From positions 301,001 through 365,000 of the forward strand of contig JACCIC010000152.1 in assembly GCA_018907035.1 (NCBI GenBank): a stretch of DNA of 64,000 nt, written 5' to 3'. The translations under genes were made by a program, and so were the position numbers. The notes under the pieces were generated by a model. The model ran no database searches. It was not told the DNA's origin and saw only the letters and a program-made list of their open reading frames with translations. This stretch comes from Sycobia sp. Sy_11 (Eukaryota; Arthropoda; Insecta; Hymenoptera; Epichrysomallidae). Shown in pieces: positions 49,718-64,000 of the stretch (the stretch's first letter is position 1; every line of letters starts with the position of its first letter).

Positions 49718-50544
49718 CGAAGAGTAAAATAACTATATATCTAAAGGTGTAGTTTTAATGGCGAAGACAGGTATTTGGATATAACGAAATTTTTTGTAAC
49801 ATCGGCCGCGAAGTTATTGCGTTGAACCGCCAAAAATTTGCGATCAGTCGAGGTATCCTAGTTCACCTTCTTGTTGGGTGTTCATTGTGCAAAAATTTGT
49901 TATTTGCACTTTCAGAGCGGAGACACTTATAATTTTTATAGTAGATTGCCGGAATAGACCGTACAATTAACAGATTTTATTTTGAATTTTGCCCGAATCG
50001 ACTGTTGTCGACAGTGACCCCTGGTGAGTGAGTATGGCATTTGAAAACATTCGGTTTTGGATTACTATAGACTTTTTAGCGTGGATTTTCCAGTAAATAG
50101 ATTGTATTATGTATGATTGAATATACTGTTTTTTTTTTAAATCAGTTAAAGTTTCCACCGCCCCTGCCGAGAGGTTGAAATATGGCGTTGAAAATTTTTA
50201 ATCACACTGTTACTGTTTTTTCAATGGATTTCATAATTAAATTAATTAAGAAATTTGTTCCATGTTCTTTGCTTAATACGATAATAAACATGTCATTGTA
50301 ATTAAATGCAAATCAAACGAAGTTATGTAAGCATATAGGATATTTGAAAAATTGTGCGGAATTCTATCAGAATACACAGGGGTCACATATATTGTAATAT
50401 CAATATTATCTCTATGAAAGAAAGATTTTCCATGTTTTTCATTTTTTGGATTTCCAAGTTTTTTTTTGCATATTTTTAGAAACGACATTAGCGTTATTTC
50501 ATGGATTTTGGAGCATAATGGTACACACACACACATACGTATAC

Positions 50545-50599
<55 letters not shown>

Positions 50600-50803
50600 A
50601 ACTTTTTTTTATATAATATTCTGACTTTTGCCCCCTCTTTAAATCCAAAGATCTATCAATTCTCACAAAGAATGAAATGAAACATTTTTCTTTCAATACG
50701 ATGTCTTTTCCAACAAAAACATTTCGAAATTAACTCTTCATTTCTAAAGAATTAAAACGTCAGACGAATTCAGGCCTTTGCCAGACTTTTTCTAATTCTT
50801 TGG

Positions 50804-50871
<68 letters not shown>

Positions 50872-51569
50872 TGTTTAATGAGCTCGATGTATTTTAGAGA
50901 CTGTTCGAGACTGCTCGAACTCCCGTGGAATAATTTTATTTATATGCTCATATCCACGCGCGGAAAATCTTATTCTGCACAACTGTATATGTCACAATAA
51001 AGGCAAACACATATAGCGCATAATCGGTTAGTCTCGCAGCGAACCGTATGTGTCTGCGCCCATTCGCGCCTACCTGCACGTATATAAAGTATACATTATA
51101 CGCGCATCTGTGTGTGTATACTTGTGCGCGCGCGAGCGAGTGCGCGTATGCCGAGGGGATTGCGAATTAAAAGACAATCGAGAGCAGTCGCGATATTTTG
51201 CTCTCCGAGCGGTCGTCAGGATTTATTTCCATATATACAATTTATATATTATACATACGAGGGCTTTGACGACGGACGATGTGGCGACCGAACGTTTATT
51301 ATGTTTATCGAAACAGCCGTCTCCCCCCCCCCTTCCCACACCGGCTCATTGGATCATTTTCGCTTTCACTTCAAAAGCGGGAATTTCGCGAATCCACGGT
51401 CCATACGCGCCGGATCGTTTGTAACGTTTGACGTGCACGTATGCGCCTACGTATGGCGGGGGTATTTTCGTTACGGATTTTCCGCGACAAAACTGCCATA
51501 GTGTCGTTTGCATTGTTTGCATATATCGTTCGAGGCGTGAAATCGCGCTCTTATACATAATACACATTG
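49104..51569. repeat. Non-coding with microsatellites
   Basis: (CA)n then (TA)n at about 49662-49718, AT at about 50551-50593 and a 64-bp AT run at about 50806-50869. GC-richer unique patches lie at 49455-49560 (with repeated GGCTGG) and 51020-51560. The open frames at 51050-51588 on both strands are unrecognised and mutually overlapping. Confidence 0.8.
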
Positions 51570-51785
51570 AAAGAATGTCTATTATCAAGTAAATATTTGT
51601 CTTGTTTTGTACGAAGTAAATTATTTGCTTAAATTGAGAATGTATCTTCTTAAATGAAGGAATTATTCACTTGATGCAAGAAGCGTCCACTTAAATCAAA
51701 CCACGTGCTCTCTTAAGTCTAGTGAATATTTTCTCAATTCAAGAAAATGATTTGCTTGATATCAGAAATTTTTTTCAGAATATGT
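51570..51785 (-). mobile_element. MITE family F, copy 2 (inverted)
   Basis: The inverse complement of 43160-43405: it contains ATTATCAAGTAAATATTT at the left, CACGTGCTCTCTTAAGTCTA then GTGAATATTTTCTCAATT in the middle and GATATCAGAAATTTTTTTCAG at the right end. It carries no gene. Confidence 0.75.
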
Positions 51786-52500
51786 ATATAGTTTGAATTG
51801 ACATATCTATATAGTACGAAGATATAGAATTCTTAATGCACTACTGCTTGAATTTTTTTCAAATTATCTTGTGCACCACGAAGGAAATATCGAAATATTA
51901 TATTATAGATATAAACAACTTTTTTCTCTATAGAAAAACAGGCAAGTAAGAGGATGCTCTGCAAACAAAGAGGTTATATACAATTGGTAATAGACATTGA
52001 ATCTAGATTAGTAAGTTATATATACTGCTGCTGAATATGATAATATTTACATATAATAGTCGATGGCAATATAGTGTCGATTTATAATATTTTGTATCGG
52101 ATAAGTAATATTAATTACCATTTCAAATAGGCCCAAAAGTTTATGGCTCCCATAATTTTAATAGCATTGATGCACTGATTCGTTTACACAAGAGAACTTC
52201 GACTTATACATGTAAGTTTTCTGATATATTTTCTAAGAAATGCAGATTGGCAATAACAGGAGCGAAATTAAGGAAAACATAGTAAACCAAAGTAAAGATT
52301 AAACCTCACTGTAAGGCTTTCCGTAAATACTGATATTATAGATCAGTTTGACAGATGTTTAGGATGAGAAACGTCTTACGTTTCTTTATACATACATGAA
52401 TATATAATTATGACAATGGAACGTAGTATAAATTCAGGAAATGAAATAGATAATATTAAAGTAAATAAAAAGATGAAGAAAATAAAAAAAAAAAACTTAT
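51786..52500. other. Non-coding, nothing recognised
   Basis: AT-rich sequence ending in an A-rich run at about 52484-52495 and then a pyrimidine tract. No feature is supported. Confidence 0.4.
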
Positions 52501-52521
52501 GCCGACTGTTGTTTTTTACAG

Positions 52522-52732
52522 GTTCTACGACGAGCAGACCATATTTATGTACCATCACCCTAATAAAATCTGTAATATAAATTGTTATGCCTACAGCTTG
52601 CCTAAAAGAAATACAATATGGTCGGCAAAGAACGATCTGACTGCCGCTCTCGCCGACTTATCTAACACCGTTTCCCGAGTCCAAAATTTGGACCGTTTGA
52701 GACCGTTTCGGCTCCTCGTCAGGCGATACTGA
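52522..52732 (+). CDS. Candidate exon after a strong acceptor; unrecognised protein
   Basis: The tract CTGTTGTTTTTTACAG|G gives a good acceptor. In phase 2 the frame encodes FYDEQTIFMYHHPNK and then a Cys/Tyr-containing segment, staying open to TGA at 52730-52732. The phase fits the phase-2 end of the 39299-39353 segment, where TG+G would give Trp. However the second half (from about 52620) overlaps sequence resembling repeat family D, so only the first about 30 codons look like unique coding sequence. No family is recognised. Confidence 0.2.
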
Positions 52733-52740
52733 GTCCTACG
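52620..52740 (-). repeat. Repeat-like segment with a family D motif
   Basis: ACGATCTGACTGCC and GACCGTTTCGGCTCCTCGTC-AGG resemble the ACAATCTGACTGC and GTTTCGAACCG...CCTCAGG blocks of family D. On the minus strand it reads CTGACGAGGAGCCGAAACGG. Its limits cannot be set by eye. Confidence 0.45.
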
Positions 52741-53439
52741 GTCTTGACCGTCATTCTAATACAGAACTGTATGCGAACGATGAAAAACTTTTGGCAGTTC
52801 GTTAAAATTACATAGACCTGTATAGTTTAGTTTGAGGGTGAGTTTGCAGTTTAGCTGGGCAATGACGAGGTTTTTGTACGGATTTCCACACACTACATAT
52901 CCGAGTAACAGTATATGGGCCGTACGAGGTGGACAGAAACGGGGCGTAGCGGCATCGGTAGCTCGGCGGGAGACATGGACTTCATAAATTCTCCTCGTTC
53001 ATTTGATTAATTATTTACGTAACACTGTCAATACGTCCTTTTTGACCTCAACTATATATATCACATCCGATAACGGTCGACGACTCTGACGACGACTTAG
53101 TCAATGTATATGACGTGGATGCGAAATTAGACGCCCGCAACCGCGATTTCTTCAATTTCTCGATCTTTCACACTAGTTAGAATATTATCAGCTCGCGCCG
53201 CTCTCTATAGGCACCTCGCGCCCGCAGTGACCCTAGCGCTCAACATGTCGGACCAGCTGGTCGGACTGTGCAAGTTTTCGTTAACATTGAAGATGTATAA
53301 ATTACGTCAGATATTCTGTATATGTAGAGGTATACTTGTAATGTTATTGGGAACGAAAACTTATAGATTTGGCCATCTACCAGGCGACGGTCTAGGCAAC
53401 TTTTCGCGGTGCCTATATACTAATCACGTGCACTTTTTC

Positions 53440-53440
<1 letters not shown>
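52741..53440. other. Unique, moderately GC-rich non-coding stretch
   Basis: No feature is recognised. A plus-strand frame at 53227-53440 includes MSDQLVGLCKFSLTLK after an acceptor-like CGCGCCCGCAG at about 53226-53236, but no good donor or homology is seen. Confidence 0.35.
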
Positions 53441-53444
<4 letters not shown>

Positions 53445-53494
<50 letters not shown>

Positions 53495-53773
53495 GCGATC
53501 GCAGGGCGCGTATATATACGCGAAGCAGAGTCGTCGCGCCTTCGCCGTCCATATAAAAATCTATCTATATATGTATAGAAAAGACACACACACGCGCGCG
53601 CACGCGCATATATATATATATGCGCGTATAAATCATTGCGGGGCTCTCGGCTATATAGCTGGCACTTTGGAGCCATTTGTCCGAGAGCGCGAGCGCGGCA
53701 ATGCGCGCGCCGGGGCTATAAATTATATCAACACCTTTTCGAAGCGCGCGAGAGCCGAGCTCCGCGTAGATAC

Positions 53774-53820
<47 letters not shown>

Positions 53821-53886
53821 TAGGGAGGGATGCACCCACGTGTCCCGCAGTCGAGAGGATAAAGAGCGCTGAGGAGAGTTGCAAAT

Positions 53887-53952
<66 letters not shown>

Positions 53953-54147
53953 TACGTATATAGATCTTGTGTCCGAGGGGGCGAGGAGAATGAAAGAGCC
54001 GTCGCTCCGGTTGATAAGTAGGTCCGCGCGAAGGGGAATATGTATAAGGTACATATGTATATGTGTGTGTATGTACGACTTGGTCCCTGGACTATGGGCG
54101 CGATGTTGAAGAGCGCGTGACTCCGTTTTTTTCCCTCTCCCTCTCTG

Positions 54148-54204
<57 letters not shown>

Positions 54205-54339
54205 ACTCTCCGTCTCTCGCTTCTTTCGCGTGATGTTGCGCAAACGCCTTTTTGCCCGATGCAGCAGGCAACGCGGTTTTGTATTATATAGCGAAAACAG
54301 ACTCGGTTCTGTATGTAGAAATTTTTCACAGCTATATGT

Positions 54340-54389
<50 letters not shown>

Positions 54390-54530
54390 TAAGGGTTATA
54401 GCTTTGTCGATCGTATATTTTTCTCATTTTTCCCCTCCGCTTGCTACAACCAGACGAACGCGTTGTACTGCCTGGATTCGTGAAGTAAGTCTAATGTAAC
54501 TGTGTAAATTGAGGAAAAAGTTAAAAGTTA

Positions 54531-54572
<42 letters not shown>
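53445..54572. repeat. Microsatellite cluster (AT)n and (CT)n
   Basis: AT runs at about 53445-53490, 53778-53816, 53891-53948, 54341-54386 and 54534-54572, (CT)n at about 54151-54202, and a 26-nt palindrome at 53602-53627 (ACGCGCA, an AT core, TGCGCGT). The long frames across this interval on both strands (up to 254 residues) are built from these repeats. Confidence 0.95.
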
Positions 54573-54575
<3 letters not shown>

Positions 54576-54815
54576 TACATTTATCACTGTTTACGTATTT
54601 TAATTTTTGCAATTAAAAGGTAATCGATCTTGAAAAAACTGATTTTGAAAAGTTTGTTATCATTTGATATATATCAAAGAAAATGTTTGCATTTCATATT
54701 ACTACACACAACCGTATAATACAAAAAATAGATGGTTTATTACTTTCTAATTATGACGTGTCTTAAATTATACACATTTTGCATCTTTTTTATTAAAAAA
54801 ATAAGTTTTAATGTA

Positions 54816-55140
54816 TCTGAGGCGTAAAATCTCTGTTTTAAACCCCATTTCGCGAGCGTAAAATGCCTATTTTATGCCACCACAATTAAAACGGTCATTT
54901 GATGCTAATAATTAAAAAATCATAACGTGAGTCTGTGGCGTTAGATTTTAGGCTCTTGTTACAAAAATTGCGCCTCGTTTATATTTCATTCTAACTGTCA
55001 TATATGGAACTTTAGCTCGCGTGGTGTAAAATATCATAAGGTTCGACGTACTAATATAAAGGATCCTCCTTTTGTTTCTTCGGCGGTATAAAATAATAAT
55101 GTCAAAATGTACTAATTTACACTCGAGGCGTAAGGTGTCC
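54816..55140 (+). repeat. Degenerate array of GGCGTAAAAT-like motifs
   Basis: Variants recur at about 54820 (GAGGCGTAAAATCTC), 54853 (GAGCGTAAAATGCC), 54940 (GTGGCGTTAGATTTT), 55020 (GTGGTGTAAAATATC), 55085 (CGGCGGTATAAAATAA) and 55125 (CGAGGCGTAAGGTGTCC). The spacing is irregular (about 33-87 nt). It could be a decayed tandem repeat or a cluster of binding sites. Confidence 0.35.
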
Positions 55141-55260
55141 TTTTTTAATGGAAATCGGAATGGAAATGCAAAAGCAACAGTGGAAATATACCTAGAAAAA
55201 CTTTCTTATGACGTTTGTCAAGACGTTCAGATATTTAATTTAACATTATTTACGCGCTTT

Positions 55261-57220
55261 TAATTTAAAATAAACGTCAAAGACTAAATATCACGATCAT
55301 AGAAATTTCGATATTTAATCTTGTTTTGATTAATTAAACTGTTATGATCATTATTAGCCGCACCCACACGCGGAATTATATAAAATGTTTTTGATCGAGT
55401 ATGTGTATTTACACACCTGCTTGAAAACTACTTTTAAGACCCGACGGAGAAAACGGATTTTTTTTCAATAAAGCGCGGCAACCAAAAAAAAAAAAAAAAA
55501 AAAAGAGAGAAAAAGTCGAGCAATTTTGAGTCGACATTTTTATGCGCCCGTATGCGTAAACGTCAAGCTATAATCAATTATAAACGTATAAAATTTTGCC
55601 GATCAACGCGAGATCGCGCGACATTGTTGCGCCGTGGCGAGAAACGGAGAGCCAAACAGATTTATTTATCGCGCCCAATTACTCAACGCGCGCGTTTTGC
55701 GCGCCATGTGCGCCGGTGCGCGAGAGAACCAGTTCGTTCTCTAACGCCGCGCGGCCGCGCTGAATTTGGCAGTCAGAAAAATACTGCCGACGCAGTATGA
55801 AATTGATAAAGCGGTGCATAAGCTCGGGAGTCGGCGACTTTTTTTATTTTTTTATTTTATTTTTTTTTTTTGATTTTTTTCTTAAATTAATCCTAACGAT
55901 ACTAATTGGCATATAAATTCCAAATAATTACATCAGGCATAAATTTCATTTCTGGATTTATACAATTTACGTCCGATATAAAATGTTAATTTTATAACTT
56001 GGATTATTGCTAAATTGAATAAGCCAATGACCATTACTTTCGAGCATCGATAGTTTTCAAAATCGACAATTATAATTGAAGAACTATGTTTGTTTATCAC
56101 AATGGCACTGAACTCTAATCGTTATTAAATTATTGATTAATAATGTGTCTTCTATATATTTGTTCATTTCAATTGACGAATTAAGAAAAAAAAAACAAAA
56201 TGTTCTTCCTGTATATATGCATAAATTAATTTTTATTCCGTTGATGACCTAATATGTATATAATTATATATATAAAAATGGCTAATCATCTTGTAAAGCG
56301 CATTTCATTAAAACATTGCATGGCAAATTATATATTAACAAATCACCTGGTGGAGCGTTAAAAATCAAAGGTATAATTATTTACATTTTACCTTTCGATT
56401 GTATATCCAAGCATTGATTGATACTATACTATTATAATATTATCAGAGGCGTCGATTAATTTGATCATCGAATGAGTTTCGGTCTATGTACATAGCCACG
56501 CGCTCGGATTTTGAATCACTTACTTTGCGAACTCTATGTATCGTACAAATAGATAAACTCATAAGTTTTATTCGGAATGCGTCAGATTTATTAGAGGGGC
56601 TATGTATCTGTACTATTGCCACAGTACTTAATGAGGACAATTGCGCGCGCGCCAAAACGCAGTACGAGATGGCGAATTTTACGCACGATCGCTGAGAAAT
56701 GCCGTATGCTTTCATTCGAATGCTTCAAGTCATTTGCCGCGCATCCTTGACAAATGCAGTATGTGACAATTCGAGTAGTAAACTAAATTTTCGAAAAATA
56801 AATTAAAATTATATAGGATGTGTTAAAGAATCTTTTGGCGCGTTGAAAGTAAATATAAAAAATTTCGATCAACCCATTACTCTGATCGAAACCATTAGTT
56901 TTTGAATTGGATTAATGTTTTATTCTTCAGTGTCGCATAATTTCCAAATTTTTCAAATTCACTAATCTCGAGCTTATATCTTCGATGATAATTGTAAAGA
57001 TGAATTTCCGAAACCGTCGAAAATACGCAGCGCCCTTCAACCGTATCAGAACTATCAATACGATTGCGGGTGCATCTGAATTTTAGTAGTGTGTGTGTGC
57101 GAGCGCGCGCGCGAGCGTGTGTGTGCAATTTTATTGGGGCCGAGCCGAGTCTACACTATCGCGGATCGATTGGAATAATATTTCGAGGAAATCTAATGTA
57201 AAAGTACATGGATGATACGT
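55261..57220. other. Non-coding, nothing recognised
   Basis: Includes a poly-A run at about 55480-55504 and a CpG-richer patch at 55540-55800. Open frames at 55552-55800 (basic) and 56443-56715 (overlapping on both strands) match nothing I know. Confidence 0.4.
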
Positions 57221-57222
57221 AT

Positions 57223-60820
<3,598 letters not shown>

Positions 60821-60822
<2 letters not shown>

Positions 60823-61500
60823 CACACCGCAGTACAGTGCCATTGCAAATAATTCTAAAGCATTTCGAGCTTTAGAATAGACACGAACATCTTATATATA
60901 CATGTATAGACAGCCGATATTGAATTCAGAGCCGCTCGCGAGCCCTGTGCGGCTCATTCTTTTCGCTCGGCGAGGTTAATTATGCCGGTCGAAAGTGCGA
61001 GTTTCAGTAGTTCTATATTTATATATATACACGCGAGCATTTATTCCCCTCCTTGCCACTACTCTCCCACTCGCGCGCGCTCTCTCTCTCTCTCTCTCTC
61101 TTTCTCTTTTCCTACAGGAGCGCACCGCGTGTTTCCCGCAGCAGTGGGCCCGTTTAATTGAACTCGTTTGAATTATTACATAGCGCTAATTGCGCTCGCT
61201 TATAAGAGAGAAGTAAGAGAGAGAGAGAGAGAGAGAGTGAGAGATAGAGCGAGAGAGAGAGAGAGAGAGAGAGAGCGGGAGACAGAGATGCGAATTGCAC
61301 ATAGAGTGGAAGCTGATGCGCCCGTTTACTCGGCGGTCATGCGCATCATCAGTGAAAAGAGAATGCAGCAGCCCGCGAATGAACGAAGTAATATCAGCAG
61401 CGTAGATATATATATATGTATGTGTGTGTGTGTGTGTGTGTGTGTAATGGGACTGTACGCCCGGAGAAGGTCTGAAAAGCCGATTTAGTCGATGATGCTA
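60821..61500. promoter_or_regulatory. CpG-rich pocket between CT and GA tracts
   Basis: A CT tract at about 61079-61103 and GA tracts at about 61207-61274 surround a CpG-rich unique segment. A plus-strand frame from 61168 to 61488 includes the non-repeat stretch MRIAHRVEADAPVYSAVMRI before it enters a (GT)n tract at about 61421-61446. The arrangement resembles the other GA/CpG pockets. The frame is not recognised and is probably not a gene. Confidence 0.25.
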
Positions 61501-62395
61501 GGCGAGACGCCCCTGCGCGTTTATTTCAGACCAGCGCGCATTATCTGTACAATAGTAAGAAAATAAAATACCCGACCTTCTATTTGATAATCGGAGCCAG
61601 CGACGCGCGATTGTATAAATTCACGAATCGTGCAAACGACACATTTTCGGATGATTCGCGGCAATCTGCAGATCGGCAAATATTGGTAATCCAATGTGTA
61701 TCGTATGCCTGGATCGACCTGGTACTACGGATGAAGGCGAACATATTCTACTATAATAATTAAGTATACATATACATATATGTATATATGATATCTAGGT
61801 ATTTTCGTTTCTCGTTATACATAACGATTTCAAAAAAGTAATAATATGTTATATGTTATTACTATAACAATATAGTATATAAAATGAGTAAGTATTTTAA
61901 CAATAGTATTATTGTGGATACTCGATTGATAGGAAATTCTCCTTTACGATTGCCATAAAAGATAATGAAAAAAATCGTGTGCTGGATAATTTTAGCAAAA
62001 TATAGTGTAAATATTCGATTTGCAATCGATGCTCTTTGACGATTATAAATAGATGATAAAACATAAAAAGTCCTAACTGTAATATTCTATAGTGCACGCG
62101 ATATCCTCGTATACGATCCTTATAACGTGATAATTTGCCCGAGAGTTCTGTGAAATCAATGGGGGCCGACGTTAGTGGTAAATGAAATATTAAAAATATA
62201 TGTTCAAAGAAAAAAGATATATAATACAGCCATATTTTCAGAAATGTATAGGTATATTTATGAAATCGGAAAATCCCTCCCCCTCCCCCCCCCGCCGTAA
62301 ATATGTCAAGGCGATTCGCTCGGGCTGCGGGCCCGGAACACTCGGCGCCCGAGCGCTCGCGGGATTCCAATGGGGCGAAATGTGTGCGTGTGTGC

Positions 62396-62458
<63 letters not shown>

Positions 62459-62641
62459 TATAGAAGGTATAACGATTACTATCGCGATTATATACACCGA
62501 GGAAGTTAATGCGGCGCGCAATTTCCGCGGCGGCGGTGTGCTCGCATTAATCATTTGCATTGCAATGATAGCGTAATCTGGTATCAATTTCATATGAGTG
62601 TAAGGTTTAAAAATTTGTAAATTCCTAAAAATAACGGTAAG

Positions 62642-62688
<47 letters not shown>

Positions 62689-63667
62689 GGTAGGTATGTA
62701 TAATAAGAGATATTTTTAACCAGCAATAATTCTGTTTTATACTTTTTATTTAATTATATAAATTAAAGAAAGGCCGAAATAAGCCACTACAAAGAAAATT
62801 ATATAAATTTAATCCGCTAGATAAAAGTAACTAGCATTATCATCTCTGCTTCCCCCAGACAAGAATTTAGCTGATTTATGAAACAGTTAGATAACACTAT
62901 AATATGTAAACAATCCCATTCTGTGTAAATCCATATTCCTATACATAATTTTAGCCTATGTATTTTAATATATTAAGCGTTTAAAACGAATAATATAAAG
63001 CTTTAAACAGAAAATATCCATTTGAATGTTTGAAAAACGATAATTAATTCTGTTTGTTAAGTTGTAGAAAACGGCAAATTTCAGCATCCAATAATTCTAA
63101 CTTATCAACTCATGATATTTAATGGATGAATCGTAGTTGATTTATAATTAAAATGTTTGATAGTTTCATCGTTTATTAACTTTCTCATTGGATTATTAAT
63201 GATATTGGATGAGATCTATCGTTAGAGTTTCTTTGTTATTATATATTAAAAAAAAAAAGAACTCGCCACCTACTGGAGGGTGTGGGAACGACAGGTTAGT
63301 ATACGCTTAACTACGCCGCACTGCTTGCAGCATTACACTGATAATTCATGAATTGAAGTAAGATTTTTTGTTATACAAAAACATAAGCTATGCCGTTCGG
63401 ATGACAATACACTAGAATCGGCTCGGTAGTTTCTTTTTGTTTCTCGCGTACAAAGAGAAAGACGTTTTGACTTTACATAATAGTATGCGTATATCGTATG
63501 AAATGATTATTTAATAATCATATATATAGTGTAATTTAATGTCACCTAAGTTATTTCCAGAAATTCATAGGTTTCGTTATTTTGCTATAAAATAAAAATT
63601 TTCTATTCGGGCAGATGATAAATAAAGAATTTACTTTTCATTCCACACACACACGCACACGCACGCA

Positions 63668-63719
<52 letters not shown>

Positions 63720-64000
63720 GATCGTAAATTAATTAAAACCGATAAAATTATCTCGAAACTTTATAATTACATCGACTTCTGTTCTGTGTCCGTTTTATCT
63801 GTTACGCAGTACAGGCTATTTTAAAAATAGCCATTTAGATTTCTTTGTCATTATTCCTAATGTAACCAAACTTTCCCGTTCGATGAGAACCTGTAGAAAA
63901 GAATTATATATCCGCGCGCGCGCGCGCGCGTGTGTGTATGTGTTTGCAGTCGAAAAAGGCCCGCACCAATACATAAAACGCTTTCATTAGTCTAATTGAT
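61501..64000. repeat. Non-coding end of window with microsatellites
   Basis: AT tracts at about 62398-62451, 62643-62686 and 63667-63716 (preceded by CA/CG repeats from 63644), and a CG run passing into GT at about 63912-63940. A GC-rich patch lies at about 62280-62380. No gene is supported in 62690-63640 or after 63720. Confidence 0.75.

Noticed and set aside
52690..52730. Second hammerhead-like ribozyme on the minus strand
   Set aside because: The stem II equivalent would have only two base pairs and a two-base loop, which cannot form. Treated as a shared repeat motif only.
61168..61488. Plus-strand frame with a non-repeat middle part
   Set aside because: It begins in GA-repeat translation and ends in GT-repeat translation. 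The 40-residue middle has no homology I recognise.

Overview
The window reads as nuclear DNA of an arthropod, most likely an insect and perhaps a hymenopteran. It has AT-rich non-coding DNA, many long (AT)n, (GT)n and (CT/GA)n tracts, CpG dinucleotides that are not depleted in the GC-rich pockets, Jockey-like and hAT-like transposon debris, miniature inverted-repeat elements (MITEs) and a tRNA-derived SINE. There is no operon, rRNA, functional tRNA or long conserved coding region. I recognise no complete protein-coding gene. Most long open frames are translations of dinucleotide repeats (Tyr-Ile or Cys-Val runs) or of GA/CT tracts. The species assignment is inference.

Layout. 0.3-1.0 kb, 11.3-13.4 kb and 14.6-14.8 kb hold one repeat family; the 11.3-13.4 kb part is a large inverted pair of copies. 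2.9-9.0 kb is a transposon graveyard: a palindrome-bearing MITE, a 0.55 kb MITE, two small foldbacks, a decayed Jockey-like reverse transcriptase on the minus strand (about 5.48-6.38 kb) and a 0.46 kb foldback element. 9.2-10.7 kb is a microsatellite cluster. 16.0-16.5 kb has a 110-bp tandem repeat. 16.8-19.13 kb is the most promoter-like and exon-like stretch: a CpG-rich, GA/CT-rich region followed by a leader with several small upstream ORFs and a good splice donor at 19130. 22.6-22.8 kb has a second possible first exon. 26.7-30.2 kb holds two copies of another repeat family, one interrupted by a SINE with a clear target-site duplication. 31.5-32.8 kb is a non-autonomous hAT-like element with a nested MITE. 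39.3-39.95 kb has a compact set of exon-like segments with strong splice signals. The rest (40-64 kb) is microsatellite-rich non-coding DNA with GC pockets near 37.6, 40.6, 44.5, 48.8, 57.7 and 61.2 kb, an inverted pair of MITEs at 43.2 and 51.6 kb, a possible exon at 52.5 kb and a degenerate motif array near 55 kb.

Working hypothesis (inference): much of the window is the 5' end and giant introns of one plus-strand gene. Two candidate first exons (ending 19129 and 22781) both end in phase 1, and the 55-nt exon-like segment at 39299-39353 is open only in the phase-1 frame. RNA evidence would be needed to accept any of these exons.
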